Source: Candidatus Schneideria nysicola
GTDB lineage: Bacteria > Pseudomonadota > Gammaproteobacteria > Enterobacterales > Enterobacteriaceae
Direction: 5' to 3'
Length of the DNA: 64,000 bases
NCBI RefSeq assembly: GCF_019923565.1
Contig: NZ_CP074435.1
Coordinates: 157,089 to 221,088 of the forward strand
Of this stretch, positions 46,439 to 57,324 are shown in pieces. The position numbers were made by a program, and so were the translations under genes. Under the pieces are notes generated by a model. The model was not told where the DNA came from. It did no database searches and saw only the letters and a program-made list of their open reading frames with translations. Positions within the stretch are counted from its first letter, which is position 1. Every line of letters starts with the position of its first letter.

Positions 46439-48121
46439 TTATTTCCAATTACTACGTAGTTTTACGGTACGATTAAATATTAATTTTTCTGAGCTAGAAC
46501 AATTAATATCAATACAAAAATATCCTACTCTTTCAAATTGATATATCGCACCAGGCTTAGTCGATATGAGACTATTTTCAACATATCCATACTGAGATAA
46601 AAGAGAATTAGGATTGATAAGATGAGAAATAGACTCTATAGAAGACTCTTTTGAGTTATCAGGATCAGGATTAGGATGAAGAAAAAGATTATTATAGAGT
46701 CTAAATTCGGCTGAAATCGATTTTTTAGCTGAAACCCAGTGGATTATACCTCTTACTTCTTTTATATCTCTAATAGATTTATTTAAGGAATTCATATCAC
46801 ATGTACAATAAATAAGAGAAATATTGCCATTTTTATCTTTTTTAACAGAATTGGCTTGAATTATATAAGCATGACGTAATTTAATTTTTTCTCCTAACAC
46901 TAATCTTTTATAGTTTTTATTTGCTTTTTCAAGAAAATCAGAACGATCAATATAAATTGATTGACTAAACATTACTAAACGGTGACCCATATCTGGTTTA
47001 GTAGGATGATTAAACATTGTAATATATTCTTCATAATGAAGAGGTAAATTTTCAAAAACTATTTGAATAGGATTGAGTACAGCTAGGGCACGCGGGGCTG
47101 TTTCATTCAATTCATCTCTAATACATGCTTCTAAAGCAGCTATTTCTAAATAATTCTCTTGTTTAGTTACTCCTATACGATGACAAAACTTACGTATTGA
47201 AGAAGCAGTATACCCTTTTCGTCTAAAACCAGATATAGTTGGCATACGAGGATCATCCCATCCATCAACCACTTTCTCTGTTACTAATAAATTTAATGTA
47301 CGTTTAGACATAACACAATATTTAATATTTAAACGAGAAAATTCATATTGTTTAGGATGAGAAGAAGATCTATGAAGACTAATATGTCTTAATATCCAAT
47401 CATATAAACGTCGATTATCGGCAAATTCTAACGTACATAAAGAATGTGTAATATTTTCTATTGCGTCTGAAATACAATGAGCAAAATCGTATGTAGGATA
47501 AATACACCATTCGTTACCTGTATTATAGTGATGAGAAAATTTTATTCTATAAAGGACTGGATCTCGCAAAATTATAAAAGGAGATGTCATATCAATTTTT
47601 GCTCTTAAACAAGCACTTCCTTCAGAGAATTTTCCTTCTCTCATTTTTGAAAAATAATATAAGTTCTTTTTAATACTACGCTCTCTATAAGGACTATTTT
47701 TTCCCGGAGAAAAAAAATTTCCTCTATATTTACGTATATCTTCTAGAGAGAGTTCATCTACATAAGCTAATCCTTGATGAATAAGTTCAAGTGCATAATC
47801 ATATAGTTTTTTAAAATAATTAGATGTATAACAAATAGAATCTTCATCCAAATCAAAACCTAACCATTTTATATCATGTTGAATAGCATTAACATATTCT
47901 ATATTTTCTTTTTCTGGATTAGTATCATCAAAACGTAAATTACATTTACCTTGATAATCTCTTGCAATTTCGAAATTTAAAAAAATAGATTTTGCATGAC
48001 CAATATGTAAATATCCGTTTGGTTCAGGTGAAAATCGCGTACGAATTACCATATGCGGATTTAAATTTAGATCTTCGTTAATAATATTACAAATAAAATT
48101 TGTTAGAGATTCTTTTTTCAT
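46439..48121 (-). CDS. glnS: Glutaminyl-tRNA synthetase
   Basis: GlnS charges tRNA-Gln directly. The 560-aa class I enzyme has [14 protein letters not shown] (HIGH), V-M-S-K-R (KMSKS) and F-D-D-T-N-P near residue 65, as in E. coli (554 aa). W-D-D-P-R-M-P-T and the two C-terminal beta-barrel domains that read the anticodon are present. It ends 3 nt before the broken ybeY start, so the two are probably co-transcribed. Confidence 0.96.
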   Translation of the reverse strand: MKKESLTNFICNIINEDLNLNPHMVIRTRFSPEPNGYLHIGHAKSIFLNFEIARDYQGKCNLRFDDTNPEKENIEYVNAIQHDIKWLGFDLDEDSICYTSNYFKKLYDYALELIHQGLAYVDELSLEDIRKYRGNFFSPGKNSPYRERSIKKNLYYFSKMREGKFSEGSACLRAKIDMTSPFIILRDPVLYRIKFSHHYNTGNEWCIYPTYDFAHCISDAIENITHSLCTLEFADNRRLYDWILRHISLHRSSSHPKQYEFSRLNIKYCVMSKRTLNLLVTEKVVDGWDDPRMPTISGFRRKGYTASSIRKFCHRIGVTKQENYLEIAALEACIRDELNETAPRALAVLNPIQIVFENLPLHYEEYITMFNHPTKPDMGHRLVMFSQSIYIDRSDFLEKANKNYKRLVLGEKIKLRHAYIIQANSVKKDKNGNISLIYCTCDMNSLNKSIRDIKEVRGIIHWVSAKKSISAEFRLYNNLFLHPNPDPDNSKESSIESISHLINPNSLLSQYGYVENSLISTKPGAIYQFERVGYFCIDINCSSSEKLIFNRTVKLRSNWK

Positions 48122-48170
48122 TAGACTTATTGTTTCCTCACTTTTTTTAAAATTTTACTAAAATATTTGA

Positions 48171-48524
<354 letters not shown>

Positions 48525-48540
48525 TCTATAAAATAGTAAA

Positions 48541-48560
48541 AATTTTTATATATAAAAATT
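48541..48560. repeat. Perfect 20-bp A/T palindrome between rpsU and dnaG
   Basis: AATTTTTATATATAAAAATT is fully palindromic and lies in the 70-nt rpsU-dnaG gap, where E. coli has the T1 terminator. With no G/C pairs it would make a weak hairpin, so it may be a decayed T1 or chance. Confidence 0.5.
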
Positions 48561-48594
48561 CTTAGTTTATATTTTTATATATATAAGTAGTCAA

Positions 48595-50358
48595 ATGAAT
48601 CAATGGATTCCTCGTACATTTATTAATGATTTACTTTCGCGTACTGATATTAGTACTCTAATTAATTCACGAATAAATTTAAAAAAGATAGGTAAAAATT
48701 ATCAAGCTTATTGTCCCTTTCATAATGAAAAAAATCCATCTTTTATTGTCTATAATGAAAAACAATGTTATCACTGTTTTGGATGTGGAGTACATGGTAA
48801 TGCAATAGATTTTTTAATGAACTATGAACAACTTCAATTTATTGAGACTATTGAAGCATTAGCTATGTTTCATGGATTAACAATTCCTTATAATCATGTA
48901 AAGTATAAAAATACGATAATATCTAAACGATTTGAATTGTATCAATTCATGAGAAAATTAAATTCTTTTTATAAAAAAAATATAAAATTAAAAAAAGCTC
49001 ATATATTTTTAAAAAAACGTGGAATTAATCAAGAAATTATTGATACATTTTCACTTGGATTTGCTTTACCTACATGGAATAGTTTATTAAAAAAATTCGG
49101 TGATTATAATCAAAATTTTAATTTTCTTAAAAAACTAGGAATGATTATAAATTCTAATATAGACGACGATAAACATATCTATGATAGATTTCGTAATAGA
49201 ATCATGTTTCCTCTTCGAGATAAATATGGAAACATTATAGCTTTTGGAGGTAGAATTATAGATATAGATGAGAATAATAGTAGTACACCCAAATATCTTC
49301 ATTCTCCTAATACCGAAATTTTTCATAAAAATCGCTATATATACGGTATCTTTGAAATAAAAAAACAACAACATATAATCCCGCAAATTCTAGTAGTAGA
49401 AGGATATATAGATGTATTAACATTAGTACAATTTGGTATTAACTATGTAGTTGCTTCTCTGGGCAATGCGATTACAAAAGAACAAATAAAAAATTTATAT
49501 CAAATAACAGATAAAATTATATTTTGTTATGATGGAGATATATCTGGAAGAAAAGCATCTTGGAGAGCGTTAAAAATTGCTCTATCATCTTTAACAGATG
49601 AACGTCAGTTATTCTTTATATTTCTGCCTGAAGGAGAAGATCCAGACTCATTAATTAGAAAAATAGGGAAACATGCATTTGAAAGATTAATTAATAATGC
49701 AGAATCGGTATCAAATGTCCTTGTCGATAAATTAATGTTAAAGGCAGATTTGAATAATCCTGAAGGATATATAAAATTAAGTAAAATTGCATTTCCATTA
49801 ATTAATAAAATTCCTGGAGATATTTTTCGTCTATATTTACGTAAAAAATTAGCTAATAAACTTGGTATTATTGATGATAATCAACTTGAAAAATTTATAT
49901 TTAAAATGAATAATAATAAATTATTTCATATTGAAATAAAACATACTACAATGCGTATTTTAATAGGATTATTAATACAATATCCAAATTTATCTATATT
50001 TATATCTGATCTAAAAGATATAGAAAAATTTAGGAATCCTGGTATTCCTTTATTTGTTCATTTGATAAAGTTATGTCATAAGAATCCTAAATTAAATACC
50101 AATCAATTACTAGAATATTATAGAAACCATTCTTTTTATCAAAATTTAAAAATGTTAGCAATATGGGATCATAAAATTCCAGAAGATATGATTAAACTTA
50201 CATTTATTGATACTTTAATAAAAGTATATGATTCGATATTAGAACAATATCAAAATATTTTAATTGCTCATGATAGAAAATATGGACTCTCAGAGAAAGA
50301 AAGGAGAGAACTTTGGATATTAAATCAGAATTTATCAAAATATCATCATGAAAATTAG
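48595..50358 (+). CDS. dnaG: DNA primase
   Basis: DnaG makes RNA primers at the replication fork. The 587-aa protein has the N-terminal zinc finger (Cys40, His43, Cys61, Cys64). The TOPRIM core has V-V-E-G-Y-I-D-V near 265-275 and C-Y-D-G-D-I-S-G-R-K-A near 305-315, and a variable helical C-terminal DnaB-binding domain extends from about 440. It is far more A/T-biased in amino acid content (Ile/Asn/Lys) than rpoD next door, especially in the C-terminal third. Confidence 0.96.
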   Translation: MNQWIPRTFINDLLSRTDISTLINSRINLKKIGKNYQAYCPFHNEKNPSFIVYNEKQCYHCFGCGVHGNAIDFLMNYEQLQFIETIEALAMFHGLTIPYNHVKYKNTIISKRFELYQFMRKLNSFYKKNIKLKKAHIFLKKRGINQEIIDTFSLGFALPTWNSLLKKFGDYNQNFNFLKKLGMIINSNIDDDKHIYDRFRNRIMFPLRDKYGNIIAFGGRIIDIDENNSSTPKYLHSPNTEIFHKNRYIYGIFEIKKQQHIIPQILVVEGYIDVLTLVQFGINYVVASLGNAITKEQIKNLYQITDKIIFCYDGDISGRKASWRALKIALSSLTDERQLFFIFLPEGEDPDSLIRKIGKHAFERLINNAESVSNVLVDKLMLKADLNNPEGYIKLSKIAFPLINKIPGDIFRLYLRKKLANKLGIIDDNQLEKFIFKMNNNKLFHIEIKHTTMRILIGLLIQYPNLSIFISDLKDIEKFRNPGIPLFVHLIKLCHKNPKLNTNQLLEYYRNHSFYQNLKMLAIWDHKIPEDMIKLTFIDTLIKVYDSILEQYQNILIAHDRKYGLSEKERRELWILNQNLSKYHHEN

Positions 50359-50440
50359 ATTCCAAACCATATTTTTTATATAATACCGTAAATAAAATTT
50401 AATTATTATAATTTTTCTTTTTGCATTACGGAAATTACCT

Positions 50441-52312
50441 ATGGAACACAATTCCCAATCACAATTTAAATTACTTGTTACACGTGGTAAAGAACAAGGA
50501 TATTTAACATTTTCAGAAGTAAGTGATCATCTTCCAGATGATGTTGTGGATAGTGATCAAATTGAAGATATTATTCAAATGATCAATGATATGGGTATTC
50601 AAGTCATGGAAAAAACTCCAGATACTACTGATCATTTATTATTAGCAAATGAAGATGCTGATCCTACCGATGAAGAAGAAACAGAAGTAGCCGTACAACA
50701 AGTTTTATCCGGTGTTAGTACTGAAATAGGTCGTACTACTGATCCTATACGTATGTATATGCGTGAAATGGGTACTGTGGAATTGTTAACACGGAAAGGG
50801 GAAATTGATATAGCAAAACGTATAGAAGACGGTATTAATGAAGTACAATCTTCAGTTGCTGAGTATCCTGAAGCTATTGGATACTTATTAGAACAATATG
50901 ACAAGGTTGAAGAAGGTGAAGTACGTTTATCTGATATAATTAGTGGTTTCATTGATATGAATATAGAAGCAGACAATAATATAATAGAAAATATTAACTT
51001 ACCACCAACTCATATTAATTCTAGTTTTACTTGTCCCGAAATTGCCGATGACGATCATATCACCGATGATGAGAACAATGATAATACTGAGGATGATAGT
51101 CATGTTGATCCTGAATTAGCAAGAATAAAATTTATAGAATTACGCAAACAATATGAAATTACTCGAAATACCATCAAAAAAAATGGACGTAATCATATTA
51201 AATCAATGAAAGAAATTATCAGATTATCTGAAATATTTAAATTGTTTCGTCTTGTTCCGAAACAATTCGATTATTTAGTAAATAAAATGCATAAAATGAT
51301 GGAAAGAGTACGAAATCAAGAACGTTTAATTATGAAATTATGTGTTGAAGTTAGTAAAATGCCGAAAAATACTTTTATTTTATTGTTTTCAGGAAATGAA
51401 TCTAACGATATTTGGTTAAAAAATGCCCTAACTATGAATAAAAAGTGGTCGGAAAAACTCCGTGAAGTAGATAAAGATATTATACATAGTTTAAAAAAAC
51501 TTCGTGAAATAGAAGAAGAAACAGGATTAACTATTGAACAAGTAAAAGATATTAACCGCCGTATGTCTATTGGAGAAGCTAAGGCGCGTCGTGCTAAGAA
51601 AGAGATGGTTGAAGCTAATTTACGTTTAGTGATTTCTATTGCGAAAAAATATACAAATAGAGGCTTACAATTTTTAGATCTTATTCAAGAAGGGAATATA
51701 GGATTGATGAAAGCAGTAGATAAATTCGAATACAGACGAGGATATAAATTTTCTACATATGCTACATGGTGGATACGTCAAGCTATTACACGTTCTATCG
51801 CTGATCAAGCTCGTACTATTCGTATTCCTGTACATATGATTGAAACTATTAATAAATTAAATCGTATATCTAGAAAGATGCTACAGGAAACAGGACGTGA
51901 ACCAACTCCAGAAGAACTTTCTGAAAAAATGCTAATACCAGAGGATAAAATTCGAAAAGTCTTAAAAATTGCTAAAGAACCTATTTCTATGGAAACCCCG
52001 ATTGGAGATGATGAAGATTCACATCTTGGAGATTTTATAGAAGATACTAACTTAGAATTACCATTAGAATCAGCAACATCCGAGAGTTTGCGTTCAGCAA
52101 CTCATGAAGTATTAGAAAGTCTTACCACACGTGAAGCCAAAGTATTGAAAATGCGTTTTGGTATTGATATGAATACCGATCATACATTGGAAGAAGTAGG
52201 TAAACAATTTGATGTAACACGTGAAAGAATAAGACAGATAGAAGCAAAAGCACTAAGAAAACTACGACACCCAAGTCGTTCAGAATTATTACGTAGTTTT
52301 TTAGATGATTAA
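50441..52312 (+). CDS. rpoD: RNA polymerase primary sigma factor (sigma-70)
   Basis: The 623-aa housekeeping sigma factor is the best conserved large protein here. Region 1.1 (residues 1-80) and 1.2 ([14 protein letters not shown]) are followed by an acidic non-conserved insert (about 195-225). Region 2 contains [10 protein letters not shown], region 3 follows, and region 4 ends [16 protein letters not shown]. Last gene of rpsU-dnaG-rpoD. A partial copy of its last codons and stop recurs just downstream (52329-52345). Confidence 0.98.
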   Translation: MEHNSQSQFKLLVTRGKEQGYLTFSEVSDHLPDDVVDSDQIEDIIQMINDMGIQVMEKTPDTTDHLLLANEDADPTDEEETEVAVQQVLSGVSTEIGRTTDPIRMYMREMGTVELLTRKGEIDIAKRIEDGINEVQSSVAEYPEAIGYLLEQYDKVEEGEVRLSDIISGFIDMNIEADNNIIENINLPPTHINSSFTCPEIADDDHITDDENNDNTEDDSHVDPELARIKFIELRKQYEITRNTIKKNGRNHIKSMKEIIRLSEIFKLFRLVPKQFDYLVNKMHKMMERVRNQERLIMKLCVEVSKMPKNTFILLFSGNESNDIWLKNALTMNKKWSEKLREVDKDIIHSLKKLREIEEETGLTIEQVKDINRRMSIGEAKARRAKKEMVEANLRLVISIAKKYTNRGLQFLDLIQEGNIGLMKAVDKFEYRRGYKFSTYATWWIRQAITRSIADQARTIRIPVHMIETINKLNRISRKMLQETGREPTPEELSEKMLIPEDKIRKVLKIAKEPISMETPIGDDEDSHLGDFIEDTNLELPLESATSESLRSATHEVLESLTTREAKVLKMRFGIDMNTDHTLEEVGKQFDVTRERIRQIEAKALRKLRHPSRSELLRSFLDD

Positions 52313-52345
52313 ATTAATTACTATGATGGATGATTAAATTACTAT

Positions 52346-53140
52346 CTATATAGCTACTTTAGCCTTAATAGGTGGATGAGGATCATAATTATATAATTCA
52401 AAATCTTCGATACAATAATCGAATAAAGATTTTGGTCTTCTATTGATTACTATCCTTGGTAAGATACGTGGTTTCCTATTTAACTGTAAGTGAGCTTGTT
52501 TTACATGATTGACATAAAGATGTACATCTCCTCCAGTCCATATAAATTCTCCTAGTTGTAAATCACACTGTTGTGTAATCATCTGAATTAATAGTGCATA
52601 ACTAGCTATATTAAATGGTAAACCAATAAAAACATCACAAGATCTTTGATACAATTGACAAGAAAGAGTATTCTCAGCAATATAAAATTGAAACAAAACA
52701 TGACAAGGTGCTAAAGCCATTTCATCAATATCACTCACATTCCAAGCAGATACAATAATACGACGAGAATGAGGATCACTTTTAATTTGTTCAATTACTT
52801 TACTTATTTGATCAATAGGTTTCTCGTTGTTAGAGCTCCATGCACGCCATTGCTTTCCATATATGGGTCCTAAATCTCCTTGACTATCTGCCCAAGCATT
52901 CCAGATAGAAACATTATTCTTTTTTAAGAAAGAAATATTGGTATCTCCATTAAGAAACCATAATAGTTCATATATTATCGATCGTAAATTACAACGTTTC
53001 GTAGTAATCAGGGGAAATCCTTCTTGTAGATTAAATCGCATTTGATAACCGAAAATCGATAGAGTTCCCGTTCCTGTTCTATCTAATTTATAAATACCTT
53101 TCATGAGAATGGTATTCATTAAATTTAAATATTGTTTCAT
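52346..53140 (-). CDS. thyA: Thymidylate synthase
   Basis: ThyA methylates dUMP to dTMP with methylene-tetrahydrofolate. It is 264 aa, identical in length to E. coli. The nucleophile is in [11 protein letters not shown] (Cys146). [16 protein letters not shown] and the C-terminal [12 protein letters not shown] are conserved. It follows lgt on the minus strand, as in E. coli, and converges with rpoD. Confidence 0.97.
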   Translation of the reverse strand: MKQYLNLMNTILMKGIYKLDRTGTGTLSIFGYQMRFNLQEGFPLITTKRCNLRSIIYELLWFLNGDTNISFLKKNNVSIWNAWADSQGDLGPIYGKQWRAWSSNNEKPIDQISKVIEQIKSDPHSRRIIVSAWNVSDIDEMALAPCHVLFQFYIAENTLSCQLYQRSCDVFIGLPFNIASYALLIQMITQQCDLQLGEFIWTGGDVHLYVNHVKQAHLQLNRKPRILPRIVINRRPKSLFDYCIEDFELYNYDPHPPIKAKVAI

Positions 53141-53165
53141 AATATTTAATAAAATTTATTATATT

Positions 53166-54026
53166 TTATTGAATGTAGGTAGATCTTCTTCTTCTATAAG
53201 AAAAGAATATTATTACTATTCCTATCCCAATCATTGGTAAGGATAGAATTTGTCCCATACTAATAATATTATTAGATATATAAAAATAAATTTCGGGTTG
53301 ACGAAAATATTCCCCTATTATACGAAATATCCCGTATAATATTAAGAATATTCCCGATATACTTCCAACTGGAAGAGATTTATTATAAAAATAATTTAAT
53401 ATGATAAATAATATTAAACCTTCTAATATCATTTCATATATTTGAGAAGGATGTCTTGGTAAAACACCATATTTATTAAATATTAAATACCATTCTGGAT
53501 TATGAAATATATATGTTATATCCAATTCTCTTGTAGAAGGAAATAATATTGCCCAAGGTATATTTATAGCTACTTTACCATATAATTCACCATTAATAAA
53601 ATTTGCTATTCTTCCTATTCCAAGACCAAATGGTATTGATGGTACTATTATATCAGTAATTTTAAAAAAGTTAAAATTATTATATTTAGTATATAGTAAT
53701 AATACTAAAGATGCACCAATTAAACCTCCATGAAAAGACATTCCTCCTTCCCAAAATTTAAAAATACAGATAGGATTTTTAATAAAAAAATATAAATTAT
53801 AAAATAAAAAATAACCTATTCTTCCACCAAAAACCACACCAAAAAAACTATAATAAAGTAATTCTTCCAAATTTTTTTCATTTAAAAAATGACATTTATT
53901 TAATCTTTTTTTAGTAGTTTGTATAGTAAATATAAATCCTAAAATATACATGAGTCCATACCAATGAAAAGAAAATGGACCAATAGAAAAAATAACTGGA
54001 TCAATTTGAGGAAAAGATAAATACAT
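53166..54026 (-). CDS. lgt: Prolipoprotein diacylglyceryl transferase
   Basis: Lgt attaches diacylglycerol to the lipobox cysteine of prolipoproteins in the inner membrane. The 286-aa polytopic protein has about seven transmembrane segments. It shows the signature G-R-I-A-N-F-I-N-G-E-L-Y-G with the essential Arg and Asn, S-F-H-G-G with the key histidine, and P-R-H-P-S-Q-I-Y-E. Together with lolCDE it shows that lipoprotein biogenesis is retained. thyA follows after 25 nt. Confidence 0.95.
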   Translation of the reverse strand: MYLSFPQIDPVIFSIGPFSFHWYGLMYILGFIFTIQTTKKRLNKCHFLNEKNLEELLYYSFFGVVFGGRIGYFLFYNLYFFIKNPICIFKFWEGGMSFHGGLIGASLVLLLYTKYNNFNFFKITDIIVPSIPFGLGIGRIANFINGELYGKVAINIPWAILFPSTRELDITYIFHNPEWYLIFNKYGVLPRHPSQIYEMILEGLILFIILNYFYNKSLPVGSISGIFLILYGIFRIIGEYFRQPEIYFYISNNIISMGQILSLPMIGIGIVIIFFSYRRRRSTYIQ

Positions 54027-54112
54027 TATATTTCTCTTTCATACATAAAAGAAAAATAATCATTGCTTTATTACTTTAATAAATAAGCATACTATTTTTT
54101 TCTATATCTAAA

Positions 54113-54430
54113 TTAATTTTTTAATCTAGGTATTTTTAATTGTATGCGAATAGATTGAGCTAATTCATCTAATTTAGGTTGTTCTGGATGTTCTAAAGTA
54201 CTTTCATAACTTAATTGAGCTTCAGCTAAATAAGTATGTATTGGTTTCCCCTCCTCATCTTCCATAACAACATGATACCAAGGAGCAGTTCTCAAAGTAT
54301 CATCCGATGCAATTTCATCTAAGGCGGGTTTTCCTAAAGAATACTCAGGATCTATATCAATAATTACACCTAAGTATCCAAGTAATTTATGTCGAACTTG
54401 TTGTCCTATTCCAAATTTACTGAAAATCAT
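54113..54430 (-). CDS. hspQ: Heat shock protein HspQ
   Basis: HspQ is a small protein that binds hemimethylated oriC DNA and stimulates Lon degradation in E. coli. The 105-aa product equals E. coli in length: [31 protein letters not shown] and H-T-Y-L-A-E-A-Q-L. It stands alone, divergent from gloC, separated by a 176-nt A/T-rich spacer with an A/T-only hairpin (54495-54520). Retention in a reduced genome is a little surprising. Confidence 0.94.
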   Translation of the reverse strand: MIFSKFGIGQQVRHKLLGYLGVIIDIDPEYSLGKPALDEIASDDTLRTAPWYHVVMEDEEGKPIHTYLAEAQLSYESTLEHPEQPKLDELAQSIRIQLKIPRLKN

Positions 54431-54606
54431 AGAAAAATCCTAAATATAATTCTAAAATTTAATGTCTACGAGAAAAATAAAATTACATTGAATAAAAAAA
54501 ATAATCAATATTATTTTTTTATAATATGAAATGGATTTATTTTTAATAATATCAAATATATAATAAATTACTACTAATTATTTAATTAATATTCTCTATT
54601 ATACTT

Positions 54607-55275
54607 ATGATGAAATATCGTATCATTCCAGTTACTAATTTTTACCAAAATTGTTCATTAATTTGGTGTGAAAAAACTCAAGAAGGTGCATTATTTGATC
54701 CGGGTGGAGAAATTAATCGCATTAAAAAAGAAATAGAAAAGATCAAAATAAGAATAACAAAAATTCTTCTTACTCACGGTCATATTGATCATATTGGTGG
54801 TGCATTAGAATTATCTAATTATTATTCTATACCTATTATTGGACCACATATAGATGATAGAATATTATTTGATCAAATATCTACACAATGTAATTTTTTT
54901 GGTTGGCATCCTCTTCCTACTTTTATTCCTAATAGATGGTTATATCACGAAGATCAAATAAAAATAGGATGTGAAAATTTTACTATATTACATTGTCCAG
55001 GACATTCACCTGGACATATCGTATTTTGGAATAAAAATTATAAATTAATAATTATGGGGGATGTACTTTTTAAAGAAAGTATTGGACGTACTGATTTACC
55101 TGGTGGTGATAAACAATCACTACTACAATCAATTTCTTATCTCTTATCTCTAGAAGATAATATTACATTTCTACCTGGACATGGAGAAAAATCTACTTTA
55201 AATCATGAACGTTATAATAATCCATTTGTTATAAATTTTTTAAAAAATACAATAAATAATCCCGCCAATAATTAA
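54607..55275 (+). CDS. gloC: Type II glyoxalase GloC (YcbL)
   Basis: This metallo-beta-lactamase-fold hydrolase splits S-lactoylglutathione in methylglyoxal detoxification. The 222-aa protein has T-H-G-H-I-D-H (metal-binding residues at 57, 59, 61 and 62), L-H-C-P-G-H-S-P-G-H, G-D-V-L-F and L-P-G-H-G, in the YcbL rather than GloB arrangement (start Y-R-I-I-P-V-T). Two adjacent ATGs (54607, 54610) are possible starts. The last codons lie inside an inverted repeat (AATCCCGCC). Confidence 0.93.
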   Translation: MMKYRIIPVTNFYQNCSLIWCEKTQEGALFDPGGEINRIKKEIEKIKIRITKILLTHGHIDHIGGALELSNYYSIPIIGPHIDDRILFDQISTQCNFFGWHPLPTFIPNRWLYHEDQIKIGCENFTILHCPGHSPGHIVFWNKNYKLIIMGDVLFKESIGRTDLPGGDKQSLLQSISYLLSLEDNITFLPGHGEKSTLNHERYNNPFVINFLKNTINNPANN

Positions 55276-55321
55276 ATGAAAGTTAATGATTAAATTTTTC
55301 TAAATAAAAAAAGGCGGGATT
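55258..55321. repeat. G/C-rich 9-bp inverted repeat between convergent gloC and yhgN
   Basis: AATCCCGCC (55258-55266, inside the gloC 3' end) and GGCGGGATT (55313-55321) are perfect inverted repeats with a 46-nt A/T-rich interval. Just beyond, ATTCA-CTC-TGAAT plus TTTTT (55319-55335) could form a small plus-strand terminator. Six consecutive G/C pairs are exceptional in this DNA. Confidence 0.6.
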
Positions 55322-55352
55322 CACTCTGAATTTTTTCTTTGAATAATATTAT

Positions 55353-55946
55353 TTAGTTTTGTAAATATCCTTGTACTCCATCAAGTGACATTTGAATAGA
55401 AATCATTACTAAAATTAAACCCATCAATCTTTCTAATGCACTCACTCCTTTATCTCCTAAAAAATATAAAAATAAATTTGATAACATCAAAATTAACACG
55501 GATAAACCCCAAGCAATTAATAATGCAATAGTTAGATGATTTATACGATCAGGATATTGATGAGATAGTAACATTAATGCGGCTAATACAGAGGGACCAG
55601 CTACTAATGGAATTGCTAATGGAACTAAAAATGGTTCTTCTCCTGAAGATAAACCTACACTATTTCCTTCTTGAGGAGGAAAGATCATTTTAACAGCGAT
55701 TAAAAATAGGATAATGCCTCCAGATATTGAAACAGTTTCTGTACGTAAATTAAGGAAGGATAAAATATGTTCACCTACAAAAAGAAAAATAAGCATTAAT
55801 AATAATGCTATTAACATTTCTCTAATTACAATAGATCGTCTTCTTTTTGGATCTAAATCTTTTAATACAGACATAAAAATTGGTAAATTTCCAAGTGGAT
55901 CCATTATTAAAAATAATAATACAGTGGCGGATATCATCTCTTTCAT
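55353..55946 (-). CDS. yhgN: MarC-family inner-membrane protein YhgN
   Basis: The 197-aa protein aligns end to end with E. coli YhgN, a six-helix MarC-family membrane protein of unknown function. It shows L-I-M-D-P-L-G-N-L-P-I-F, S-I-S-G-G-I-I-L-F-L-I-A-V-K-M-I-F and L-E-R-L-M-G-L-I-L-V-M. The ATG at 55946 with AAGGG about 7 nt upstream is chosen over an extension of 15 codons. It is divergent from asd, as in E. coli. Confidence 0.93.
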   Translation of the reverse strand: MKEMISATVLLFLIMDPLGNLPIFMSVLKDLDPKRRRSIVIREMLIALLLMLIFLFVGEHILSFLNLRTETVSISGGIILFLIAVKMIFPPQEGNSVGLSSGEEPFLVPLAIPLVAGPSVLAALMLLSHQYPDRINHLTIALLIAWGLSVLILMLSNLFLYFLGDKGVSALERLMGLILVMISIQMSLDGVQGYLQN

Positions 55947-56159
55947 TATAATTCCCTTCTGTTCTCTTTTCATTGTTATAATTACAATCAATATGTTAAA
56001 TAATTTAACTTATTGAGTTCGATCAAACTTTTAATTTTTAATCAGCATTATTTATAATCCTTATTTTTACAATTATTTGATTACATTATATAATAATTTA
56101 ATTTTCAATCTGTATTGAATACTAGAATTTTTATTATCATATCTTATAGGAATTGTAAC

Positions 56160-57260
56160 ATGAAAAAAGTTGGTTTTGTTGGATGGCGTGGTATGGTAGG
56201 TTCCGTACTTATGCAACGCATGTTAGAAGAACATGATTTAGACTATATTCAATTAATTTTTCTTTCTACTTCTCAATATGATCAAAACATCACACTAGAT
56301 TCTAATCAATATAATATAAAAGATGCAAAAAATTTAGATCTTTTAAGAGAGATGGATATTATTATAACTTGTCAAGGTACAAATTATACAAAAGAAATTT
56401 ATCCAAAATTAAGAGAAATAAATTGGCAAGGTTATTGGATAGATGCTTCTTCATATTTACGTATGCAAGATGATGCTATTATCGTTTTAGATCCAATTAA
56501 TCATAGATTGATAGAAGATGGGATAAATAAAGGTATTAAAAATTTTATAGGAGGAAATTGTACTGTTAGCCTTATGTTAATGGCATTAGGAGGATTATTT
56601 CAGTATGATTGTATAGAATGGGTAATTGTATCTACATACCAAGCGGCATCTGGAGGAGGTGCTCGTTATATGAAAGCATTAATAACACAAATGCTCTCTT
56701 TATATAATTTATCAAAATCTATCTTAAAAAATGATACTGCAACTATCTTAGATATAGAACATCATATTACGAATTTAATACGTAGTGGTAAATTATCAAC
56801 AGATGAGTTTGAGGTACCATTAATTGGAAATATTATTCCATGGATTGATGAACAATTAGCAAATGGTCAAAGTAGAGAAGAAGCAAAAGGTCAAATGGAA
56901 ACTAATAAAATTCTGAATAGCTCTCATACCATTCCAATAGATGGTATATGTGTAAGGGTAGGATCACTTCGATGTCATAGTCAAGCTTTTACTATTAAAT
57001 TAAAAAAAGATATTTCTCTAAAAGAAATAGAAGATATAATATCTAATCATAACAATTGGGTGAAGATTATTCCTAATGATCGTGAAATAGTAACGAAAGA
57101 GTTGACTCCTGTCACAGTAACAGGTACGTTAAGTATTCCAATAGGTCGTTTACGTAAACTTCATATAGGAAAAAAATATCTTTCGGCATTTAGCGTAGGA
57201 GATCAACTATTATGGGGTGCGGCCGAACCTCTAAGACGAATATTAAAATACTTAATATAA
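56160..57260 (+). CDS. asd: Aspartate-semialdehyde dehydrogenase
   Basis: Asd makes aspartate semialdehyde, the branch point between DapB-type lysine synthesis and ThrA-type homoserine synthesis, both in this window. From ATG 56160 (AGGA 8 nt upstream) it is 366 aa (E. coli 367). The nucleotide motif G-W-R-G-M-V-G-S opens the protein, the nucleophile is in G-G-N-C-T-V-S-L-M (Cys134), and [10 protein letters not shown] contains the catalytic histidine. The upstream 15-codon extension is rejected. Confidence 0.96.
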   Translation: MKKVGFVGWRGMVGSVLMQRMLEEHDLDYIQLIFLSTSQYDQNITLDSNQYNIKDAKNLDLLREMDIIITCQGTNYTKEIYPKLREINWQGYWIDASSYLRMQDDAIIVLDPINHRLIEDGINKGIKNFIGGNCTVSLMLMALGGLFQYDCIEWVIVSTYQAASGGGARYMKALITQMLSLYNLSKSILKNDTATILDIEHHITNLIRSGKLSTDEFEVPLIGNIIPWIDEQLANGQSREEAKGQMETNKILNSSHTIPIDGICVRVGSLRCHSQAFTIKLKKDISLKEIEDIISNHNNWVKIIPNDREIVTKELTPVTVTGTLSIPIGRLRKLHIGKKYLSAFSVGDQLLWGAAEPLRRILKYLI

Positions 57261-57324
57261 AAAATTGATTAATATCTTTCTATTCGATATTTAAACATTT
57301 TTTATTATTGATCTTAGCAAAACG

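Noticed and set aside
54495..54520. Eleven-pair A/T hairpin between hspQ and gloC as a regulatory element
   Set aside because: It is composed only of A/T pairs and such palindromes arise easily at this composition.
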